In this document: positions 56,701 to 64,000 of the stretch, one piece after another
How positions within the stretch are numbered: position 1 is the stretch's first letter
How the letters are laid out: every line of letters starts with the position of its first letter
DNA from: Ceratodon purpureus
Lineage: Eukaryota; Streptophyta; Bryopsida; Pseudoditrichales; Ditrichaceae
Assembly: GCA_014871385.1 (NCBI GenBank)
Contig: CM026433.1
Coordinates: 5,023,823-5,087,822, forward strand
Length of the DNA: 64,000 nucleotides
Reading direction: 5' to 3'
Program-made: the position numbers and the translations under genes
Notes under the pieces: model-generated
The model's input: only the letters and a program-made list of their open reading frames with translations
Told to the model about the DNA's origin: nothing
Database searches by the model: none

Positions 56701-58419
56701 GAGGATGGAAAGAGAGCTGCTCTCCAAAGAAGGGGTAGATGGAGGGAAAGTGTGGAGAGAATGTGCTTCTTCAATTTGGGTTTCAGGAGTTTGGATGGCC
56801 TGAAATTGGATGACTTTGTGAACCTTACTGTGTTCGCCTTGGTAGTGGACATCCACATGCCGGATTGTGCACTGAATTTGGATTTGAGTGGATTGGTGCA
56901 CCTCAAGAGCTTGCAAATATGCACTCGTGGGATGAGTGTAAGAGCACATGGACTGAACTTCTTAACGAGCCTTGTTGAACTACTCTGGTGCACCCCTGGC
57001 ACACCATGTTTGGACGAGATAGGGCGTCTCAAGAGTCTCCAGTATCTGAAATTACGGAATTGCATGGGAATCAATGTGCTCAACTTCACAGAGCTGAAAT
57101 TTCTGAAAGTGGTGAAGATTACTAAGTTTCCAGACTTGATCACCATAAGAGGCTTCAGTTCAAGGTTAACCAATTTGCGATCTCTGCTCATAAAGAGCTG
57201 CAAGTCATTGCAAAATTGCCCTGGTTTGGATGAGTTGTATTCCTTGGAGGAACTTTCTTTGTTGGAATGTAGTAAGCTTCCAAGGCTGCCGTGTCTGGGG
57301 CAGCTGACCAATTTGAAGGAGTGTGACCTTTCGCAGTGCGAGTCCTTGGAAGCAGTGCCGGGATTAAGTGAGTTGGTCGCTCTAGAAAAGTTTTCCGCCA
57401 ATGGATGTCGGAAACTTGCTCCATTGCCTGATCTGGTGAAGCTCACAAAGCTCCAAGAATTGAGGATAGAGGAGTGCCTTGTGCAGTGTAAGCCAGGCGT
57501 GGCTTCTCTATTTGCTCTGGCATCTCTCCGTCCCTCTTTGAGTAAATTATCAGTCCTAGAGGTAATTACGATTTCTAAATGGAATGGACTAATATGGACG
57601 AGCATACCAAACTTGCCGATGTTAAGGAAGCTTAAATTACGTGACTGCGAAGGGGATGACGAGGTTCCAGATCTCCAGAGTTTGAAGAGATTGAAGTCAG
57701 TGAAGTTGGAATCCTGCGACTACAAAGACTTGTTGGGCCTCAGTACCGTGACGGCATTGGAGACTCTATATATACATGCATGCAACGAATTGAAGAGGTT
57801 ACCTGAATTTGAAAGACTTACAAAATTAAGACAGTTTCATATCTGTGGACGTTACTTGGATGATATCAGAGATTGGCCCAGTGCAAGTGACATGTGCTCG
57901 TTAGAAGTGCTATCAGTGGACGAAATCTCATCAACGAAAATTGTGCCTGACCATGAATCTTTGTCAGGCTTACGGAAACTGAAGCTCTATGGGAGTGGAT
58001 GTGAGAATGTGCTGAGCATGGCATCCTCATCGCAACTGGAGTTTCTTAGTATCTACTACTTCGAAACAACGGAGGAATTGGATTTCAGTGGCTTCCCTAA
58101 CCTGAGGGAGCTAGTTCTTTGGCGTTGTGGAGCTCTAAAAAGGTTGACTTGCAGCAAACCCTTGACTGCCTTGAATAGGTTGCAGGTGGAAAATTGTGTG
58201 AGTCTGGTGGAAATGCCAAATTTGAGTAGCACCTTTCCGCATTTGGAAAATCTTTTCCTGAAGAATTGTAGAGCTTTAAGTTGCATGACTTGTAGCGGAC
58301 CCTTACTTGACTTGAAAAATATCGAATTAATTGGTTGTGATCGGCGAATAGAAATGCCATATTCAGTGAGTACATTTCCCAAACTGAAATGTTATATCGT
58401 AGGAGATTCCTCTTCCTAA
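53736..58419 (+). CDS. TNL-C: membrane-anchored TIR-NBS-LRR, diverged paralogue
   Basis: Five exons: 53736-54091, 54347-54932, 55149-55400, 55531-56169, 56560-58419, giving 1230 residues. Exon order and phases equal those of TNL-A, and the TIR exon is again 586 bases. Exon 1 starts MASTSSSC, keeps the SEHIQEIPH stretch (A: SERIFGIPQ) and has a hydrophobic segment near 62-88 (VANWLLGFVHYVGGILGLL). Exon 2 has KVFLSHSG and the putative catalytic Glu in KWPMLELN. Exon 3 has GMGGIGKTTIGKALC. Exon 4 has LVLDNVQD and HPLALKVLS. Exon 5 opens with GIHDLW, so the MHD motif reads IHD, followed by LRRs. It ends GDSSS without the long acidic tail of A. Coding is intact, so it is probably a functional receptor. 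Confidence 0.9.
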
Positions 58420-61300
58420 AGGATATGAAAGATAATGATGATGATATTGATAGAACAATGGAACTAAGTGCTATATTGAAGACATGACTGATGATCTTCG
58501 ATGGCTCTATAATATGAGTGCAATAATAGTGTAAGTTGGGTTGGGATATCATCCAGAAACTAACAGTTACAATATCAAGGTACCTCCTATCTGAATTGTC
58601 AAACATTGTTACGAATAATATAGCTTGTACATGCCAGCATACAGTTCTAGATTCTTTGCTGGCTGGTCTGTCATATGTTACGTGTTTTCTTGGTGGAATG
58701 GATTATTTGCGGCTGTACTCAAAACGTAAATTTGTATACTGGTGTGGCATGAGGAATTTGTTCTTCCAAATTTCATTTGAGATAGTGTTCTGTTTTCCAT
58801 GAGTTCATGATTAACAACGATTCTGAGGGTTGGTACAACTGAAAATAGAATATAATTGTTCTTGTTTCATGCACTGACTTTCACAACTGAGATTTTTCCT
58901 GTTTGAAATCAAACAAGTAGTCTTCAGCCCAATGACCGGAGCTGGTGGAGGTACTGCATCTAGTAGGTCCAAGTAGTTTGACTTGCATATGATAGGAGAG
59001 AAAAGAAGAAGAGAATAGTAATATGCTCAGAGATTCATAGAATTAGGTTTCAAATGAAGCAAAGCTATCTCTGCTTTATATACCGTGGAACTCGGTTTAA
59101 AAATTCTTAGACTTGGCTTTGCAAGTACTTACATTGGATGTAGCAAGCCTCAACTACTAAAGGGGCTTAGTTGCTGTACCTTGGACTAGAAAGCCTTAAG
59201 TTATTTTGAAAGAGATTAACATTCTTTGCGATAGACAATCTCATCAATTCTTATATGAGCTTCTCTTAATCTTTTTTTCTAACAACATAATACCAACATG
59301 CATTTCTATCACTTGTGAAAGGAAAATATATTTGAGTCTTGAAAAGATGTCCCATAATAATCATGGCAATCCATGAGGTAGAAAACCATGGGAACCAATA
59401 GTCAATATTGAATTAATTTCTTCTATCTAGCATCAAAGCCCACTGCATGTTTTATCATAAATTTAGTTGTAACTTAAACAAGAGGCCAACTCAGGAAGAA
59501 AATTCTAGAAATACTTTAAGTTGATAATAAATCAATAATCTTAAATCCAACTAACACTTAAAAGACAATTTTCTGTTTGGCAAATAATTGGGAATAATTT
59601 TACTCAATTCTTAGGATAACAATTTTCAATGTCAATTTTTGAAAAACTTTGTGAATGTAGGATTTTAGAAAAGCTTTGTGCAAATAATTTCTTTTTTCAT
59701 TAATAGGCATCTAGAAATGAAGTTATGTTCTATAAGTCATCTTTATTCAACAACAAACACTTCCAAAACATTTTCTAGCATTACCCTTCGAAAACATCCT
59801 TCTACTACCTTTGAGATCTTTTTATACAAATAAGTAGCATGATTGCCATTGAGCGTGATTGTCCAAAAAAATAGGTCTATAGTGAAAAGTTCATTCTATA
59901 AAAAGTCAAATTTTTTCACCCTTCTTTTACTTAAGATGCAAATAAACCTTTTCTATATGACATAGAAAGAACAGTTCTACATCTCAAGGGAAGCTCGGTA
60001 AAGTGGACCAAAAAAGTGCTTATCTAAATGTCAATTTCAGCCATTTTGCAAAAATTGCACAAAAGTGATGGAAAGATGTAATTGAGTTCAATTTTTTTTG
60101 GTAATATAGATTCTCAACTTGTTTTTCTATAGCTCAGAAAAGTTTTGTGCATAGTAGACACTTTAAAGTTATTGTAAGAAGGCTTTAAATCCAAGCAAAG
60201 TGAATGCAGTCATTTGAAAAAATGATTACAAAAGAATCAAAACTATCTAAAAAATCACTTTTGATGGCCTGGTGCCCTCCATAAGTTTGAGAGGTATTCT
60301 AAAATGGTCATTTCATATACTTGTTACTTGCTTTAGGATTCCAAAAGCACCACATGGATGTTTTTTAAGAGGGTCACTTCTGCGGTACTTTTTGTGGGTT
60401 TTTTTCACCAAACATTGTTTTTCAAATTGGAAAAAACATCCTCTAAACTTCTAAAGACAATAGAGGGCATCAAATGAAGAAATTAAGACTTTGAAAAAGT
60501 TCAATGATTTAGAACTAGTAATCAAATTAAGTTTCAATTAAAGATGTTCTTTTAATGCAGATGCATGTGAGATAACCTATGCCACATTAAAAAGTGACTA
60601 AAACACTCAGAAACTACACCAAAATGCTCAAAATTAGCTTTGAGCTTTGAAAAACAGCACACTTCATAATCACTTTCTAGTGATCACATGTGTCACTTTG
60701 TAAGTTAGTAGTACACTTTACCGTGCTTCCCCCATCTTTTCTTTTCTTTTCTTTTTTTCTACTTCAAAATTAGACATCAAAACATTTTTTTGAATGCTCA
60801 GATTTTAAAAATTTAGAAAAATGAACTTACTAAACAATAAAATTCAAATTAGCAACAATATGAGTCATGTCCCTATTACGATTTTTTTTCACAATGCTAG
60901 ATTTTTAAGAAACTAACATCATACATACCATACTAATATAGAACATAGTCCAAACATTTTTATTTTTATTTTTTTGACACAGAAAAACTAAATTTGATTG
61001 CTTGTTGCAAAAGTAGTTGACAAATGTCACGCAAGCAAAGTTTGTTGGTCATAGGAAAAAAGACTCAAAAACAGAACCTACAATATAAGCGTTAATAAAA
61101 CTTCCAACCATTGGGGGTTGGAGATTTCACCGAATACTCTAATTGTTGTATGTGCCAATACTTGGCAAAAAGCCCAGCAGGCTTTAAACTTGGCCATGAC
61201 ACAATTCCAAGTTTAGACCAGTGAGTACTGCAGGCCTAGGTAGCTTTCAATAAAGCACACCTACCACAATGAAGCAGGCAAATGTTTTCAAATCTTGTAT
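58420..61300. other. AT-rich spacer downstream of TNL-C
   Basis: No gene, RNA or clear repeat was recognised. The first few hundred bases are probably 3' untranslated region. Confidence 0.5.
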
Positions 61301-61599
61301 TGGGATCAATGTAGGAGCTAAGCGAGGTCTTCGAAGACCTTGTCATTTCTCCCCATAAAATTCCAGAATCTGCCCGTGGCCGGATAGGCATAGAACTGAT
61401 GATACATGGTTTTATCTTCCTGTCCTGGACACAATGGCCACTACAGATTAGTGCTTAGATCTCTCTTGCTTTTCCCATACATTGACCACGACGGCCTAAT
61501 GAAAGATAGACTAGATCGATGAATGCAGCCACCTTCGGCGGGCAACTTTGCCACCACATATTTTGCCAAGATGGTGGCATGAGGCTTTGCTATTTGGTA

Positions 61600-63650
61600 T
61601 CAATGGATGTGATGAGTTTCCATTCTTCAATTCAAAAGTTATGTGCACATTAATTGACACCGCAGTGATAAATCTTCATGTTGCTGCAATTGAAAGCCAA
61701 CCTCTTCAAGAGATAGAACTTGTTGACGAGTGAGATTAGTTCCAATCTTCACTGGCCACACCATAGGAATGGCCGGCCAATCTGATACCCAAGATTTTGG
61801 GCCCCCCTTCACGCAACAACTGATATCATCGAGGCAGAGCCAAAGCTCTAAAGGTCTCATACGTTTGGTGTAAAATTCTATTTTGTTGCTAGAATACGTA
61901 GGCACAGACGACTTGTTATTTCTGCTTTGCAAGAGACCTTATAGAATTTGACCAACTTACGGGCCTTGTAGAAGAAGAACGCCTCATGGGGCACTCTTGC
62001 CCATTCTTGATGGATTTTAGTTTTAGTGTGTTTTGGTAAGATAATGTGCAGTTATCGTAGATATGTTAATCTTGCACTATTTTAGATGAGTCCGTCCGCA
62101 AGCGGCGGCTTTTCAATACCTACATAGGCCACCTTCATAGCTTTTGAAAGTCCTACACTCATACCTAGGCAACATCTAGTTGGAGGCTAATGACTTGTTT
62201 ACTCGTCTCTCTACGATGTTGAAGTTGCCAAAGAATATCCATCTACTAGCTTTAGGAAATTTGCTCGTGAGGGCCTTTCGAAAGGCACAACGCGCTCCAA
62301 TTTCATTGAGAGGGTATACATTGATGAGGCCTATGCCACCACCTTCCAAAATGACATAGTGTGTTGGATTTGAGCACTAAGTCCTATGAAATTATATGAT
62401 TCATCTAGAGTGAGGAGAGAGGCAATGCCGCACTTGCTTGGCGTAGGGTGTGTAGCCTATATAAGCTTCTAGGATCCATATGAGGCTTGGCGCCTAAGTT
62501 AGCGCCTTAGTTGATGAGTTATTGTACATCTGAGTTGTATACTTAAATAAAAATTGCATCCAAGGTAAAGGAGAGGTTATAGATGTATTAGCAAACGCTT
62601 TAGGGTTATTCAAGTCTCTAACGTTTATTAAAAGGAGGTTTAAATTTCATTAACCGGTGGGCGGGGATTGCAAAGCATCTTCCTTGCTAGTGCTGTTTTT
62701 GATGGAATTGCCCCATAAGTTGTAACTCTAGCCTCTAGCACCGTGTGCAATTTGAACTTTGCGCTGCTTTTGCATTGGCCAGACCGGTGAGCCCGCCCTC
62801 ATGGCCATCTATTTGGCTTGTCTCATTAAGGATACCTTGTCAATTTTGGTCTAGGCAATGGCCTTTTTGATTAGGCTCTGGAGTAATTTGTGGTTAAGTG
62901 CACGACGCTCACCGAGGGTAGGGGCACCGATCTTTTCTTCATATCTCGGGGAGGAGGCTCCAGAATGTGGGGATAAGTGATGTGGTTGCACATCACACAA
63001 CACCTCTGATTCTTCTTCAGTCTCGGATTGGAAGAAGAACTGTTAGACAAGTCCAAGATTAGTATGTCTGGGGAGGTCAGGGGTTGCATGATGAAGTATA
63101 CCGCAATTGAGAGCTAATTGTTGGATGTAGCAAACTTATCTACCATTGGTGGTATCATACAAATTTAGTTGAAGAAGATGGTTTGGTGAGGTTGACAGCC
63201 GCAACTAGAGGTAAGTGGGTTTGGATGTTGTCAACGTTGGACCACACCTGCTCCTTTAAATATGATATTGGAGGAGGAAGGGCGGAGGGGACAGAATGCG
63301 GGCAAGTGCGACGGGCAATGAATCTAGATTGCAAGAGAAATTCGAACGGACTTGGCGCAAGGTTGTCCCGGGTTGGTAGAAAAACATTGTACAAGGTTAC
63401 TTAGGGTTGAAAAATGCGGCCCAAGGTTGATAGAATGCTAAGGCTCCTTGAAATTTATGGTAGGCCTCAGAGCATACCCTGTGTGGTCTCGGGGTCTAAG
63501 AATTTGGCAAAAGTAAAACCTCGTCCAACGTTCATGTATAACACCACCTTCCATGGAGAGCGTGCGCCTCTTCGGATCCTCCGTCAATGGCTCTAATCTA
63601 GTTAGGTGAGGTTCTCCTCTATGAACGTTGCCATGACGACTTAGACGTGG
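61600..63650 (-). mobile_element. Degenerate LINE (non-LTR retrotransposon) fragment
   Basis: Minus-strand translation recalls a plant L1-type element in the expected order. At 63600-63420 there is an ORF1-like block (VVLYMNVGRGFTFAKFLDPE). At about 62620 is the start of an apurinic-type endonuclease (INVRDLNNPK, compare WNVRGLNNPK). At 62350-62180 its core follows (GLINVYPLNEIGARCAFRKA, then RWIFFGNFNIVERR, compare DFN...DK). Many in-frame stops and frame changes interrupt it. No reverse transcriptase core was recognised, and 61600-61930 is unclear. It is an old, dead copy. Confidence 0.6.
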
Positions 63651-64000
63651 AGGTAAAATGCATCCTCGTGCAAAGCCTTGCCATTGAGATCTGTGTAGAC
63701 AATTGTGAAGCAAGTCTAAACAAGCATATGATTCTTTAGAATTCTGAGTCGATCCTTTGAGAAAGATCTTTTATCTTCCGCGGATGAGAAAGAGTTCAGC
63801 ATCATGGCCGACTCTTTCCCACTTGCTCCCTCTCCTACGGTTCTGTGTACACCTTGTTGGCTCCTAAAGTGACGGTATAGACCCCATGTCTCCGAAAGAC
63901 TGTGGTTGCTACAAATTAAGTTAACTTTACTACAACTCTTTCAACCCAATGACAAGATATGTATTCAATCTTCAAGAATTTGATATCAAACATCGTAGAA
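63651..64000. other. End of window, nothing recognised
   Basis: No gene or repeat could be supported. It may continue the 5' part of the LINE fragment. Confidence 0.4.

Overview
The window looks like nuclear DNA of a moss, most likely Physcomitrium (Physcomitrella) patens or a close relative. This is inference from gene content: a chloroplast SRP54 gene, TIR-type NBS-LRR genes, a plant RAN1-type copper ATPase, plant-style GT-AG introns, and compact genes in AT-rich spacers with small transposon relics. No species marker was checked.

Layout. (1) 176-3211 (+): intronless RAN1/HMA7-type copper P1B-ATPase. (2) 3212-6033: spacer with a 33-bp tandem repeat and a ~500-bp terminal-inverted-repeat element. 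(3) 6034-16460 and 18588-28381: two tandem copies (A and B) of a ~10-kb unit, each with a five-exon TIR-NBS-LRR (TNL) gene on the minus strand plus a long 5' leader that is itself internally duplicated. Between them lie a 140-bp foldback hairpin and a decayed GRIP-golgin pseudogene. A third, partial leader copy follows at 28737-29440. Copy A is open in all five exons. Copy B has lost its first (membrane-anchor) exon and its acidic tail to frame changes. (4) 29441-31960: AT-rich spacer with a tRNA-like SINE head. (5) 32035-37183 (+): four-exon gene for a filamin/CCCH/RRM/RS nuclear protein. (6) 37184-42900: spacer with a G-run, two more SINE-like heads and a CACTA-type MITE. (7) 42940-48634 (-): 15-exon cpSRP54. 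(8) 49265-51311 (+): divergent four-exon gene for a mitochondrial Bot1p/mS45-type protein. (9) 53736-58419 (+): a third intact TNL (copy C). (10) 58420-64000: AT-rich DNA ending in a degenerate LINE.

Exon borders were read by eye from GT/AG sites. They were checked by keeping the frame open and by summing coding lengths to a multiple of three: 1273, 1258, 603, 298 and 1230 residues for TNL-A, the RS protein, cpSRP54, the mitochondrial protein and TNL-C.

The most unusual content is the TNL family. An extra first exon encodes a conserved hydrophobic segment N-terminal to the TIR domain, so the predicted proteins are membrane-anchored TIR-NBS-LRRs. Divergence between copies A and B records exon loss, a tail frame change, a microhomology-flanked deletion, a 50-bp micro-inversion and a MITE insertion with an intact target duplication.
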